Below are positions 1 through 8,585 of a stretch of DNA of 64,000 nt, piece after piece. Position 1 is the first letter of the stretch. Every line of letters starts with the position of its first letter. Under the pieces are notes generated by a model. It saw only the letters and a list, made by a program, of their open reading frames with translations. It was not told the DNA's origin and searched no databases. Source of the DNA: Aminobacter aminovorans (GTDB lineage Bacteria > Pseudomonadota > Alphaproteobacteria > Rhizobiales > Rhizobiaceae); the NCBI RefSeq assembly GCF_900445235.1, contig NZ_UFSM01000004.1, positions 1 through 64,000 of the forward strand, written 5' to 3'. The translations under genes were made by a program, and so were the position numbers.

Positions 1-1
1 G

Positions 2-580
2 ACTTACGAGTCCGGCACCACCGACTTCTTTCCGATCCTGACCAAGGTGATCGGCACCTCGCCTGACCACATCGTGCTGTCGGGTGTTTCGCCTTCAGAT
101 GTCGGCCCGCTGATCAAGGCGGCGCGCGAACTGGGCTTCACGGGAACCATGAGCACCGAGACCGGACAGGACCCGAAGGCGATCTATGAGGTTGCGGGTG
201 ATGCAGCTAACGGCTTCATCGCCGCTGGCGGCGCCAGCACCGAAGCGATCCGCAGCGACTTCATGGTCAAGTTCATCGAGCGCTACACCAAGGATTGGGG
301 TGAGTGGAACGATGTCGCCGGCCTGTATGTCTACGGTCCCGAGATCATGATCCAGACGCTGCAGAGCGTCGGACCGAAGGCCCTTGACGACACTGAAGCC
401 TTCAAGGCCGCCTTGGACGGTTTCGTCGGCAAGAACCCGTTCCTCAAGGAAGGCGGCGAGCTGAAATATGTCGGCCGCACCGACTACGGCCAGCCGCGTC
501 AGGTGTCCGTGCCGATCGTCGTGCAGCAGGTCGAAAACGGCGAATACAAGCCGCTGTTCGTCGGAAAACTCCCTGACTGA
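2..580 (+). CDS. ABC transporter substrate-binding protein, branched-chain amino acid type (3' part)
   Basis: This is the C-terminal part of a periplasmic binding protein; the reading frame is open to the left edge, so the start and signal peptide are outside the window. The visible 192 codons show the lobe pattern of the LivJ/HAAT family, with alternating strands and helices and a late segment on receptor lobe closure, GQPRQVSVPIVVQQVENGEY. It lies 116 bases before a LivH-type permease and two LivG/LivF-type ATPases, so it is the receptor of that importer. The ligand cannot be read from sequence; the ureide-degradation genes directly downstream make an allantoin-like or amide ligand possible (inference). 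A GTG at 47 is only an internal codon. Confidence 0.85.
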   Translation, partial: TYESGTTDFFPILTKVIGTSPDHIVLSGVSPSDVGPLIKAARELGFTGTMSTETGQDPKAIYEVAGDAANGFIAAGGASTEAIRSDFMVKFIERYTKDWGEWNDVAGLYVYGPEIMIQTLQSVGPKALDDTEAFKAALDGFVGKNPFLKEGGELKYVGRTDYGQPRQVSVPIVVQQVENGEYKPLFVGKLPD

Positions 581-587
581 CGAACCC

Positions 588-655
588 GGGCGGCGGTTCG
601 CCCCCAATGACCGCCGCCCGCACTTCCCTCGCATGAGGTCCGCATGACGCGGACC
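588..655 (+). other. two intercistronic hairpins after the binding-protein gene
   Basis: A perfect 10-base-pair stem is formed by 588-597 and 610-619 (GGGCGGCGGT / ACCGCCGCCC, 12-base loop), and a 7-base-pair stem by 637-643 and 649-655 (GGTCCGC / GCGGACC). No T-run follows, so it is not an obvious terminator. Structures here typically protect the upstream binding-protein message from 3' decay and so raise its level over the permease genes (inference). Confidence 0.6.
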
Positions 656-696
656 GCGGATGGGCGGAAGGTCCATCCTCGCACAGGAGACTTCGC

Positions 697-1557
697 ATGA
701 CGCAGGTTATGCTCAATGCACTTGTCGTCGGAACGACCTACGCGCTGATCGCGCTCGGCATCACCATCATCTTCAGCATCATGAAGGTGGTGAATTTTGC
801 CCATGGTCAGCTCTACATGATCGGCGGGTTCGTCGTTTACTACTTCAATGTCGTGTTCGGGCTGCCGTTCTGGTTCGGCCTCGTTATGTCCTTCCTGATC
901 GTCGGCCTGCTCGGCGTGGCCATGGAACTGTTCCTGTTCCGGCCGGTGATGCTGCGCGTCAAGCGCGAGGAGGTGACGATGCTGCTGGCCATGGGCACGG
1001 CGGTGTTCCTCGAAAGCCTGGCGCTGATCGTCTTCGGCGAAAAGCAGCGAGGCGTTCCCCCAATCGCAACCGGCGTCATCGAAGTTTTCGATGCGAGGCT
1101 GCCCACCGGACGCATCGTCGTCATCGTCGTCGCAGCGATGCTGATCGCCGCCTTGATGGCCTTTATCGGCTACACCAAGACCGGACGAGCGCTCCGGGCC
1201 ATGGCGCAGGACCGCGAGGCGACCGCTCTTCAGGGCGTCAATCTCAAATGGCTCTCCGCCATGGGTTTCGGCCTCGGTACTGGCCTTGCCGGCCTGTCCG
1301 GGGGGCTGCTCGTGGCAATCTTCGCCGTTCACACCGGTGCCGGCACGGCGATCTCGATCAAGGCATTCCTGATGATCATGATCGGTGGTGCGGGCGTGCT
1401 CTCCGGCGCCATCCTTGGCGGCTTCGTCCTGGGTTTCCTCGAATCTGTCGGCTATGCGCTTTTGCCGGGCTCGCTGACCTTTCTCATCATCTTCCTGATC
1501 GTGATCTGCTTCCTCATCGTGAGGCCGAACGGGATCATGGGTAAGCCCTGGGGCTGA
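697..1557 (+). CDS. LivH-type ABC transporter permease
   Basis: Inner-membrane permease of the branched-chain amino acid (HAAT) family, 286 residues, the usual length. The protein is almost wholly hydrophobic with about eight predicted membrane segments, begins with the family's typical N-terminal segment (ALIALGITIIFSIMKVVNFA), and ends with the typical VRPNGIMG tail. The ATG at 697 has AGGAGA eight bases upstream. It is followed by seven bases and then the LivM-type gene, so the genes are one operon. It would pair with the LivM partner to form the channel; because that partner is frameshifted here, function of the complex is uncertain. Confidence 0.9.
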   Translation: MTQVMLNALVVGTTYALIALGITIIFSIMKVVNFAHGQLYMIGGFVVYYFNVVFGLPFWFGLVMSFLIVGLLGVAMELFLFRPVMLRVKREEVTMLLAMGTAVFLESLALIVFGEKQRGVPPIATGVIEVFDARLPTGRIVVIVVAAMLIAALMAFIGYTKTGRALRAMAQDREATALQGVNLKWLSAMGFGLGTGLAGLSGGLLVAIFAVHTGAGTAISIKAFLMIMIGGAGVLSGAILGGFVLGFLESVGYALLPGSLTFLIIFLIVICFLIVRPNGIMGKPWG

Positions 1558-1564
1558 GACGACC

Positions 1565-2603
1565 ATGCAAAAGACCATATCCATGCCAAATGTGAACCTG
1601 TCCCCAAGCGAGCAGCGAAGCTCCTCGCTGAAGCCCATCGGGCTGGGGCTGCTGATCGCGGCAGGTTACTTCCTTGCCGTTCCGCTGGTCTTCGGTGCCA
1701 ATGGCTACCTGCTCAACGTATTCACCACCATGGCTGCCGTCAGCTTCATCAGCTTCGGTGTCTGGCTGACCTTCGCCATCGGCCGCATCAAACCTTGCCC
1801 AGGCAGGATTTGCGCTGATCGGGGCATACGTAACAGCCATCTTGGTGTCGCGGCTCGGCGTCTCGTTCTGGATCTGCCTGCCACTGTCGGGAGCAGTCGC
1901 GGCCCTGCTCGGCGGCCTGATCGGCTGGCCGGTGCTGCGTCTCAAGGGCGTCTATTTCGCCATGATCACGCTCTGCATCACCGAGGCCTGCCGCCTGACG
2001 GCTTTGAGTTTCCCGGCCCTGACCAATGGCGCCCAGGGCATCGTCGACCTTCCGCTTCCCAGCGAATTGTCGTTGTTCGGCCTGACCATCATTCCGGCCT
2101 TCGAAAAGGGCGCTCGGCTGCCGTTCTTCTACCTCGCCGGCACGCTGATGCTGCTCGGCCTTTGGTTCATGTGGCTTCTCGACACCAGCCGTGTCGGCGC
2201 CGTGTTCCGCTCGCTTAGGCAGAACGAGGATTTGGCGTCGAGCCTTGGCATCAATGTCGCCAAGTATCGTGTCGTCGCCTTCATGGTCAGCTGCTTCTAT
2301 GCCGGCGTCGGCGGTGCCTTCTTTGCCACTCTGCAGCAGAACGTCTACCCCACCACTTTCCAGGTGCTCGATAGCGTCTACTTCATGGTCTACTGCTTCG
2401 TCGGCGGTCTCGAATTCGTCGTTGGCCCGCTGGTAGGCGCCGTCGTCATGATGAGCAGCTTCGAACTCCTGCATGAGTTCCAGCGCTATCAGACCGTCAT
2501 TTTCTCCGGCCTGATGATCCTGTGCATCCTGCTCATGCCGAACGGAATCCTGAGCGTCATCAAGCGGCGCTCCGGCAAGTCGGAGGAGGCATCCAATGCT
2601 TGA
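1565..2603 (+). pseudogene. LivM-type ABC permease interrupted by a single-base frameshift
   Basis: The N-terminal 75 residues are read in the frame starting at 1565, then the family sequence continues one base later in the frame that runs to 2603. The break is at AAA 1790-1792. Reading ATC AAA CCT gives a nonsense tail ending at 2218, whereas dropping one A gives I-N-L-A-Q-A-G-F-A-L-I-G-A-Y, the classic LivM motif. The second part holds the remaining membrane segments and the tail LMPNGIL. The last eight bases overlap the LivG gene. Either this copy is broken or the assembly has a one-base error; a programmed shift is unlikely because no slippery site or stimulatory structure is evident. Confidence 0.85.
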
Positions 2604-3366
2604 AGTTCGCGGATTGACCAAGATCTTCGGCGGCTTGACCGCAGTGAACGACCTGAACTTCACGTTGGATGCGGGCGAGATCCTTTCCATTATCGGGCCC
2701 AACGGCGCCGGCAAGAGCACCTGCTTCAAGCTGATCGCCTCCTTCCTCACCCCGACGAGCGGAACCGTCCGTTTCAACGGCAAGGACATTACCGGCATCG
2801 GACCGCATGCGGTTGCCCGCCACGGCATCGTCAGGACGTTCCAGGAAAACACCAGCTTCCAGGACATGACCGTGCGCGAGACGGTGCTGCTCGGCTACCA
2901 CAAGGACTGCAAGGCTTCGCTCGCCGGCATGATCTTCCGGACGCCGCGCGCCAGGAAGGACGAGCGGGAAGCCGGCGAATACGCGGATCACGTACTCGAC
3001 CTGCTCGGCATGGCACACCTTGCCAACACGGTGTCCGCCGCCTTGCCGCATGGCATGCTGCGCAATCTCGGCATCGCGGTAGCGCTTGCTGCCAAGCCAA
3101 AGCTCATCCTGCTCGACGAGCCGTTTGCCGGGCTGAACTCGGACGAGACCAAGCGCGGCGTCGAGCTGATCCGCAAAATTCGCGACGAGGGCGTCACGCC
3201 TATCCTGGTCGAGCACGACATGGCCGCGGTGATGTCGGTCAGTGAACGCATCGTGGTCGTCAGCTTCGGCAGCAAGATCGCCGAGGGCACGCCGGCGGAG
3301 ATCCAGCAGAACGAGAAGGTCATCGAAGCTTATCTCGGCGCGGAAGACACGGAGATCGGCCTATGA
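2596..3366 (+). CDS. LivG-type ABC transporter ATPase
   Basis: ATP-binding subunit of the branched-chain-type importer, 256 residues. Walker A is GPNGAGKS at residues 34-41 and Walker B is LILLDEP followed by FAGLN. The ABC signature is unusual: the position of the common LSxGxxR reads LPHGMLR. The C-terminal stretch with VEHDM is the switch histidine region. The start overlaps the preceding permease by eight bases and the stop overlaps the next ATPase start, indicating translational coupling. It acts on the cytoplasmic face together with the LivF-type partner. Confidence 0.92.
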   Translation: MLEVRGLTKIFGGLTAVNDLNFTLDAGEILSIIGPNGAGKSTCFKLIASFLTPTSGTVRFNGKDITGIGPHAVARHGIVRTFQENTSFQDMTVRETVLLGYHKDCKASLAGMIFRTPRARKDEREAGEYADHVLDLLGMAHLANTVSAALPHGMLRNLGIAVALAAKPKLILLDEPFAGLNSDETKRGVELIRKIRDEGVTPILVEHDMAAVMSVSERIVVVSFGSKIAEGTPAEIQQNEKVIEAYLGAEDTEIGL

Positions 3367-4079
3367 GCGCGCAATTCTCGATCCGGGACCTCGCCGTGTC
3401 TTATGGCCGGGTTCGCGCCGTGAAGGGTGTTTCCCTCAATGCCGGCGAGGGGGAGATCATTTCCCTCATCGGCGCCAACGGCGCCGGCAAGTCCTCCATT
3501 CTGCGCGCCATTACTGGCCTGACCCCGCCTGAGAGCGGTGAGATCTGGTTCGACGGCGAGCGCATCGATGGCAAGGGGCCAGACCAGATCGTGGCGCGCG
3601 GCGTGGCGATGGTGCCGGAAGGACGGCGCATCTTCCCGTTCATGAGCGTGCGCGACAACCTTCTGATGGGCGCCTACCGCCGCAAGGACAGCGCCGGTGT
3701 CGCCGCCGATCTCGACGGCATCCTGACGCGGTTCCCCCGCCTGCGCGAGCGCATCGGCCAGCAGGCCGGCAGCCTGTCCGGCGGCGAGCAGCAGATGGTG
3801 GCGATCGGCCGCGCGCTGATGTCCAAACCGCGGCTTCTGCTGCTCGACGAACCGTCGCTCGGCATCGCGCCGATCATCGTTCGCGAGATCGCCCGCTTCA
3901 TCACCAGCATCAACCGCGACAATGGCGTCAGCGTCATTCTCGTCGAGCAGAACTCGCGCATGGCGCTCAAGCTCTCCAGTCGTTCCTACGTGCTCGAGAC
4001 GGGCAAGATCGCCTTGTCTGGGCCTTCGCATGAGCTGGCCGAGAACGACGACGTCCGCCGCGCCTATCTCGGCGGCTAG
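3363..4079 (+). CDS. LivF-type ABC transporter ATPase
   Basis: Second ATP-binding subunit, 238 residues, the normal LivF length. Walker A is GANGAGKS at residues 37-44, the signature is LSGGEQQ, and Walker B is LLLLDEPSLG. The ATG overlaps the previous stop (ATGA). It is the last transporter gene; the racemase gene starts nine bases later, so the importer and the ureide enzymes are probably one transcript, which suggests a ureide or related compound as cargo (inference). Confidence 0.92.
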   Translation: MSAQFSIRDLAVSYGRVRAVKGVSLNAGEGEIISLIGANGAGKSSILRAITGLTPPESGEIWFDGERIDGKGPDQIVARGVAMVPEGRRIFPFMSVRDNLLMGAYRRKDSAGVAADLDGILTRFPRLRERIGQQAGSLSGGEQQMVAIGRALMSKPRLLLLDEPSLGIAPIIVREIARFITSINRDNGVSVILVEQNSRMALKLSSRSYVLETGKIALSGPSHELAENDDVRRAYLGG

Positions 4080-4088
4080 GGGTAGATC

Positions 4089-4832
4089 ATGAAGATCGAG
4101 ATCATCAATCCGACGACCACTGCGGCTTTCGCCAGGAAGAACCTGGCTGCCGCGCAAGGCGTCGCCGCACCGGGCACCGAGATCCTGTCAGTCTCGGTCG
4201 AGAGCGGCCCGCCGTCGATCGAAAGCCACTACGACGAAGCCCTGGGCACGATCGGCATCCTCGAACGGATTCACGAGGGCGAGGGCGCTGGCGTCGACGG
4301 ATATGTCATCGCCTGCTTTGGCGATCCGGGCTATCTCGCCGCCCGCGAGCTCGCACGCGGACCCGTAATCGGTATCGCCGAGGCGGCCTTCCACGTTGCC
4401 AGCATCGTGGCGACCCGCTTCTCGGTGGTCACCACGCTCGCCCGCACCAAGATCATCTGCGAGCATCTGTTGCAGGTCCACGGCTTCGAACATCAGTGCC
4501 GCAAGGTCCGGGCTTGCGGGCTCGAGGTTCTCGAACTCGAGGAGACCGGCATGGCGGCCTGCCATGACATCGTCGAGGAATGCCGCCGCGCCGTCGCCGA
4601 AGACGAGATCGGCGCCATCGTGCTCGGCTGCGCCGGCATGGCCGACCTGGCCTCGCATATCCAGGAGGAGATCGGCGTTCCGGTCATCGAAGGTGTCACC
4701 GCCGCAACCAAGCTGGTCGAAGGCATCGTCGCCCTGAGGCTCGGCACCAGCAAATTCGGTGACCTGGCTTATCCGCTGCCCAAGCGGCTGAGCGGATCGG
4801 TGAAGCATCTTGAAATCGCACCGCGCGACTAG
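4089..4832 (+). CDS. Asp/Glu/hydantoin racemase family enzyme, probable allantoin racemase
   Basis: Cofactor-independent racemase of the aspartate/glutamate/hydantoin family, 247 residues. The two catalytic cysteines are visible at C76 (in ACFGDP) and C181 (in LGCAGM), the spacing of characterised hydantoin racemases. In this family allantoin racemases interconvert the two allantoin enantiomers. The next two genes are a PuuE allantoinase and an allantoate amidohydrolase, so allantoin is the likely substrate; hydantoin racemase is the alternative. The protein is soluble and cytoplasmic. Confidence 0.85.
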   Translation: MKIEIINPTTTAAFARKNLAAAQGVAAPGTEILSVSVESGPPSIESHYDEALGTIGILERIHEGEGAGVDGYVIACFGDPGYLAARELARGPVIGIAEAAFHVASIVATRFSVVTTLARTKIICEHLLQVHGFEHQCRKVRACGLEVLELEETGMAACHDIVEECRRAVAEDEIGAIVLGCAGMADLASHIQEEIGVPVIEGVTAATKLVEGIVALRLGTSKFGDLAYPLPKRLSGSVKHLEIAPRD

Positions 4833-4870
4833 GCCGGCGTCCGTCCGGAACAGGTAGAAAGGATCGAACA

Positions 4871-5779
4871 ATGTCATACCCCCGCGATATGGTCGGCTAC
4901 GGCAACAGGCCGCCGATGGCCAACTGGCCGAACGGCGCCAAGCTCGCGCTGCAGTTCATCGTCGCCTTCGAGGAGGGATCCGAGAACTGCGTCCTGCACG
5001 GCGATGCCCATTCGGAGAACTTCATCTCCGACATCATCGGCGCGCCGCAACTGTTCGGCGTGCGCAACATGAACATGGAGTCGCTCTACGAGTATGGCAC
5101 GCGCGTCGCGTTCTGGCGCGTGTTCGACGAGTTCAAGCAGCGCGACATCAACACCACTGTTCTGGCCAACGGCCTGGCGCTGCAGCACTACCCCGAGGCC
5201 GGCAAGATCATGCACTCCCTCGGCCACGAGATCGCCAGCCACGGCTGGAAGTGGATCGACCACCAGTGGATGGGCGAGGACACCGAACGCGCCCAGATGA
5301 AGCTTGCCATCGACACCATCACGCGGGTGACTGGCGAGCGGCCGGTCGGCTGGTACACCGGACGCTGCAGCCCCAACACGCTCAAGCTGGTGGTGGAGGA
5401 GGGTGGCTTCCTCTACGATTCCGACACCTATGCCGATGACCTGCCCTATTGGGAAAACGTCAACGGCAAGCAGCATCTGCGCATTCCCTACACACTCGAA
5501 GCCAACGACATGCGTTTTGTGGCGGCCGCCGGCTTCAACTCCGGCGACCAGTACTTCACCTATCTCAAGGACACGTTCGACGTGCTCTATCGCGAGAGCG
5601 ACAGGACGCCGCGGATGATGTCCACCGGGCTCCACCTGCGCATCGTCGGCCGCCCCGGGCGTTGGGCTTCGTTCCTGCGCTTCCTCGACTACGTCCAGAA
5701 GCACGAAGGCGTCTGGATCTGCCGGCGCGACGAAATCGCCCGCCACTGGCACAAGCACCATGCACCTGAGCGGCAGTAG
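4871..5779 (+). CDS. puuE: allantoinase, PuuE type
   Basis: Metal-independent allantoinase of the polysaccharide-deacetylase fold, 302 residues, which opens the allantoin ring to allantoate. Diagnostic features are the N-terminal YPRDMVGYG and PPMANWPNGAKLA, the segment HEIASHGWKWIDH and the FLDYVQKHEGVWICRRDEIA tail, all characteristic of PuuE rather than of chitin deacetylases. The ATG follows AGAAAGGA. It sits between the racemase and the allantoate amidohydrolase, which gives three consecutive steps of purine-ring catabolism. Confidence 0.93.
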   Translation: MSYPRDMVGYGNRPPMANWPNGAKLALQFIVAFEEGSENCVLHGDAHSENFISDIIGAPQLFGVRNMNMESLYEYGTRVAFWRVFDEFKQRDINTTVLANGLALQHYPEAGKIMHSLGHEIASHGWKWIDHQWMGEDTERAQMKLAIDTITRVTGERPVGWYTGRCSPNTLKLVVEEGGFLYDSDTYADDLPYWENVNGKQHLRIPYTLEANDMRFVAAAGFNSGDQYFTYLKDTFDVLYRESDRTPRMMSTGLHLRIVGRPGRWASFLRFLDYVQKHEGVWICRRDEIARHWHKHHAPERQ

Positions 5780-5804
5780 CGGCGCAAGGCTCCGGGATAG
5801 CATC

Positions 5805-7052
5805 ATGTCGACTTACCTCAACGAAACCGACGCCGGGCGGCGCATCATGCGGCGCTGCGACGAGCTTGGCAGCATCAGCGAGCCGGGCGTTGGCGTGACG
5901 CGGCTCTATCTGTCGCCGCAACATCGCACGGCCGCCGAAACCATTGCCGGATGGATGCACGATGCCGGCATGGACGCGCGTATCGACGAGGCCGGCAACG
6001 TCGTCGGCCGCTACCATTCCGACAGCGACGGCGGGCCCTATCTCGTTACCGGCTCGCATATGGACAGTGTTGTCCATGCCGGCCGCTATGACGGTCCGCT
6101 CGGCGTGCTGACCTCGCTCGACTGCGTCGCAGTACTTCATGGCCACGGCCGTCGCCTGCCGTTCGGTATCGAGGTCGTTGCCTTCGCCGACGAGGAGGGC
6201 ACACGGTTCAGGACGACGCTCGCTGGAAGCCGGGCCATATCAGGGCAGTTCGGCGACGACCTCTTCAACGCCAGCGACGAGCAGGGCATCAGCGTTCGCG
6301 AGGCCATGATCGAATTCGGTCTCGATCCCGAGGCCGTCGCGGCGGCCGCCCATCGGCCGGACGAATTGATCGGTTATGTCGAGTTGCATATCGAGCAGGG
6401 CCCGGTGCTGCAGGCTTCGGGCCTGCCGGTCGGCGTGGTGACCGCGATCAGCGGCCAGACGCGCGCTGTGTTGAAGCTCAAGGGTGCGGCCAACCACGCC
6501 GGCACGGTGCCGATGGGCATGCGCAAGGATCCGCTTCTGGCGGCGAGCGAAATCGCGCTCGCGGTCGAGCGCATAGCCTCGGCCCATCCCGACACGGTCG
6601 GCACCGTCGGCTTCATCAAGGCGGATCCAGGATTGATCAACGTCATTCCCGGTGAGGTGTCGCTGACCGTCGATCTGCGTTCACAGGCCGACGGCATCCG
6701 CCAAGCCGCCTTCGACGAACTCGGCATCGCTGCGCGGGCCATCGCCGCAAGGCGGGGGGTGGAGATCGACATCGACAAGATTCTCGATCTCAAGTCCTGC
6801 CCATGCGCACTCGATTTCGTCGACCGCATCGAGGCAGCTGTCGAAGCGGCAGGGGTGCGGCCCCTGCGCCTGCCCAGCGGTGCCGGCCATGACGGCATGG
6901 CGATGAGCGCGATCACGGACATCGGCATGATCTTCGTTCGCTGCAAGGACGGCATCAGCCATTCGCCGGAGGAGTCGGTCACCGCTGCAGACGTTGCAAC
7001 GGGGGCGGCTGTGCTCCTGCATTTCATCGAGAATTTTCAGGGAAGACCCTAA
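5805..7052 (+). CDS. allantoate amidohydrolase (M20 family, Zn-dependent hydantoinase/carbamoylase)
   Basis: About 415 residues. It hydrolyses allantoate to ureidoglycine, CO2 and ammonia, or in sister enzymes N-carbamoyl amino acids; context favours allantoate. Di-zinc ligands are visible: HMDSVVHAGRYDG (H and D), DEEGTRF, HIEQGPVL and GAGHDGMAM. The dimerisation-domain motif NHAGTVPM is present. I chose the ATG at 5805; an ATG at 5760 would overlap the allantoinase gene and adds a non-conserved 15-residue leader. The stop shares one base with the next start. Confidence 0.88.
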   Translation: MSTYLNETDAGRRIMRRCDELGSISEPGVGVTRLYLSPQHRTAAETIAGWMHDAGMDARIDEAGNVVGRYHSDSDGGPYLVTGSHMDSVVHAGRYDGPLGVLTSLDCVAVLHGHGRRLPFGIEVVAFADEEGTRFRTTLAGSRAISGQFGDDLFNASDEQGISVREAMIEFGLDPEAVAAAAHRPDELIGYVELHIEQGPVLQASGLPVGVVTAISGQTRAVLKLKGAANHAGTVPMGMRKDPLLAASEIALAVERIASAHPDTVGTVGFIKADPGLINVIPGEVSLTVDLRSQADGIRQAAFDELGIAARAIAARRGVEIDIDKILDLKSCPCALDFVDRIEAAVEAAGVRPLRLPSGAGHDGMAMSAITDIGMIFVRCKDGISHSPEESVTAADVATGAAVLLHFIENFQGRP

Positions 7053-8314
7053 TGGAACCGAACCCTATCGCAAAACGCCCCGGCCTCGGTTCAGAGCGTC
7101 TGCTGGATTACATCCGTTCGCATCGCGACGACCAGGTGCGCATGCTGGCAGAACTGGTCAAGGTGCCGTCCGACAACCCGCCCGGAGATTGCGCAGCGCA
7201 TGCCGATCGCGCTGCCCAATTGTATGAAGGCCTTGGTTTCACGGTCGAGCGACACAAGGTGCCCGACGCGCTGGTTACGAGCGTCGGCATGATCAGCGCC
7301 ACCAATCTGATTGTCCGCCATACGTTTGGCCCCGGTCCGACCATCGCGCTCAATGCGCATGGCGACGTCGTAGCGCCTGGCGAAGGCTGGACGGTCGATC
7401 CCTACGGCGCCGAGATCAAGGATGGCTGGATGTACGGTCGGGGCGTGGCAACCTCGAAGTCCGACTTCGTCACTTATGCCTATGCGCTGCTGGCGCTGCG
7501 CGCATTGGGCGAGAAGCTGTCGGGCACGATCGAAATCCACCTGACCTATGACGAAGAGGTCGGCGGCGACATCGGCCCGCTCTATTTGCTGCAACAGGGC
7601 TTGACCAAGCCGAATTACGCGATCTGCGCCGGCCTGTCCTATGGCGTCGTCACTGCCCACAATGGCTGCCTGCATCTCGACATCGACGTCCGCGGCAAGT
7701 CCGCTCATGCGGCACGACCCGAAACAGGCATCGACGCGCTCGAGGCTGCAACGCACATCCTGAGCCGGCTCTATTCGCTGCGCTCGGGTTTTTCGGAGCA
7801 GCGCTCGTCGGTCGAAGGCATCACCACGCCGTCGCTGGTCGTCGGGCTGATCTCTGGCGGCATCAACACAAACGTCGTCCCCGACAAGATCGTGATGCGT
7901 GTCGACCGTCGGATGATCCCGGAGGAGAACGGTCCGGAGGTGGCGAGCGACCTGATCGCCTTCATCGAGGCGACCGCGCGGGAGATGCCGGGCGTCGAAT
8001 GCCATGTCCGGCAATTGATGCTGGCCAATCCGCTGAAGCCGCTCGATGGGCAGGAACGTCTGGCTGGTGCGTTGCAGAGGCATGCCTCGGAACTCGCCGG
8101 AGAGGCCGTCCCGACGCATGGGGTGCCGCTCTATACCGATGCGCGGCACTACAGCAACGCCGGCATCCCGACGGTGCTGTACGGCGCCGGCCCGCGAACG
8201 ATGCTCGAGGCCAATGCGCACCGTGCCGACGAGAAGCTCAAGATCGACGACCTCGTGCTGGCGACCAATGTCGTGACGCTGGCTCTTTACGACATGCTTA
8301 CCGGCAACGCCTGA
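7052..8314 (+). CDS. M20 family peptidase-like hydrolase (ArgE/DapE type)
   Basis: A 420-residue protein with the M20 metallopeptidase fold. The first zinc motif (AHGDVV), the Glu pair (TYDEEVGGD), the dimerisation segment (GKSAHAARPETG), the late Asp/His segment (TDARHYSNAGIPT) and the final histidine (NAHRADE) are present. The residue that normally bridges the two metals, the Asp in GRGxxD, appears to be Thr here (GRGVATSK). It is translationally coupled to the allantoate amidohydrolase, so it may act on a ureide product such as an N-carbamoyl acid, but no specific function can be assigned. Confidence 0.75.
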   Translation: MEPNPIAKRPGLGSERLLDYIRSHRDDQVRMLAELVKVPSDNPPGDCAAHADRAAQLYEGLGFTVERHKVPDALVTSVGMISATNLIVRHTFGPGPTIALNAHGDVVAPGEGWTVDPYGAEIKDGWMYGRGVATSKSDFVTYAYALLALRALGEKLSGTIEIHLTYDEEVGGDIGPLYLLQQGLTKPNYAICAGLSYGVVTAHNGCLHLDIDVRGKSAHAARPETGIDALEAATHILSRLYSLRSGFSEQRSSVEGITTPSLVVGLISGGINTNVVPDKIVMRVDRRMIPEENGPEVASDLIAFIEATAREMPGVECHVRQLMLANPLKPLDGQERLAGALQRHASELAGEAVPTHGVPLYTDARHYSNAGIPTVLYGAGPRTMLEANAHRADEKLKIDDLVLATNVVTLALYDMLTGNA

Positions 8315-8585
8315 CGGTTTGTGGCGAAGGCGTTCGAGCGTTGCGCAGAGGCGGTCCATCGGCCGCCTTTCCTGCCGGATAGGGCATGGAACGCAACTGC
8401 TTGCTGGCACGCCCCGCTTGCGTGGCTGGATCGCAGAGCTGCGTTGCCTTTCCCGCGCGGTCAGGATATCTCTATGGAACTGGAAACAGTGGCGTTTCCC
8501 AAATCTCCCAAAGCAGACTCCGCCCGGCTCGCGCCGATGACCGGGTGGTATTCTATCGACCTGATCAATAGGTGGCTTATATCGC

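Noticed and set aside
1787-1796. Programmed frameshifting in the LivM gene.
   Set aside because: No heptanucleotide slippery site, no strong downstream structure, and ABC permeases are not known to use it.
1842-2603. A separate short permease gene starting with GTG at 1842.
   Set aside because: Its N-terminus continues without gap into the upstream LivM sequence once one base is removed, so it is the second half of a frameshifted gene.
8315-8585. Small frames in the gap before the AmiC-like gene.
   Set aside because: They overlap in several frames, lack ribosome-binding sites and recognisable motifs; I treat the 271-base gap as non-coding.
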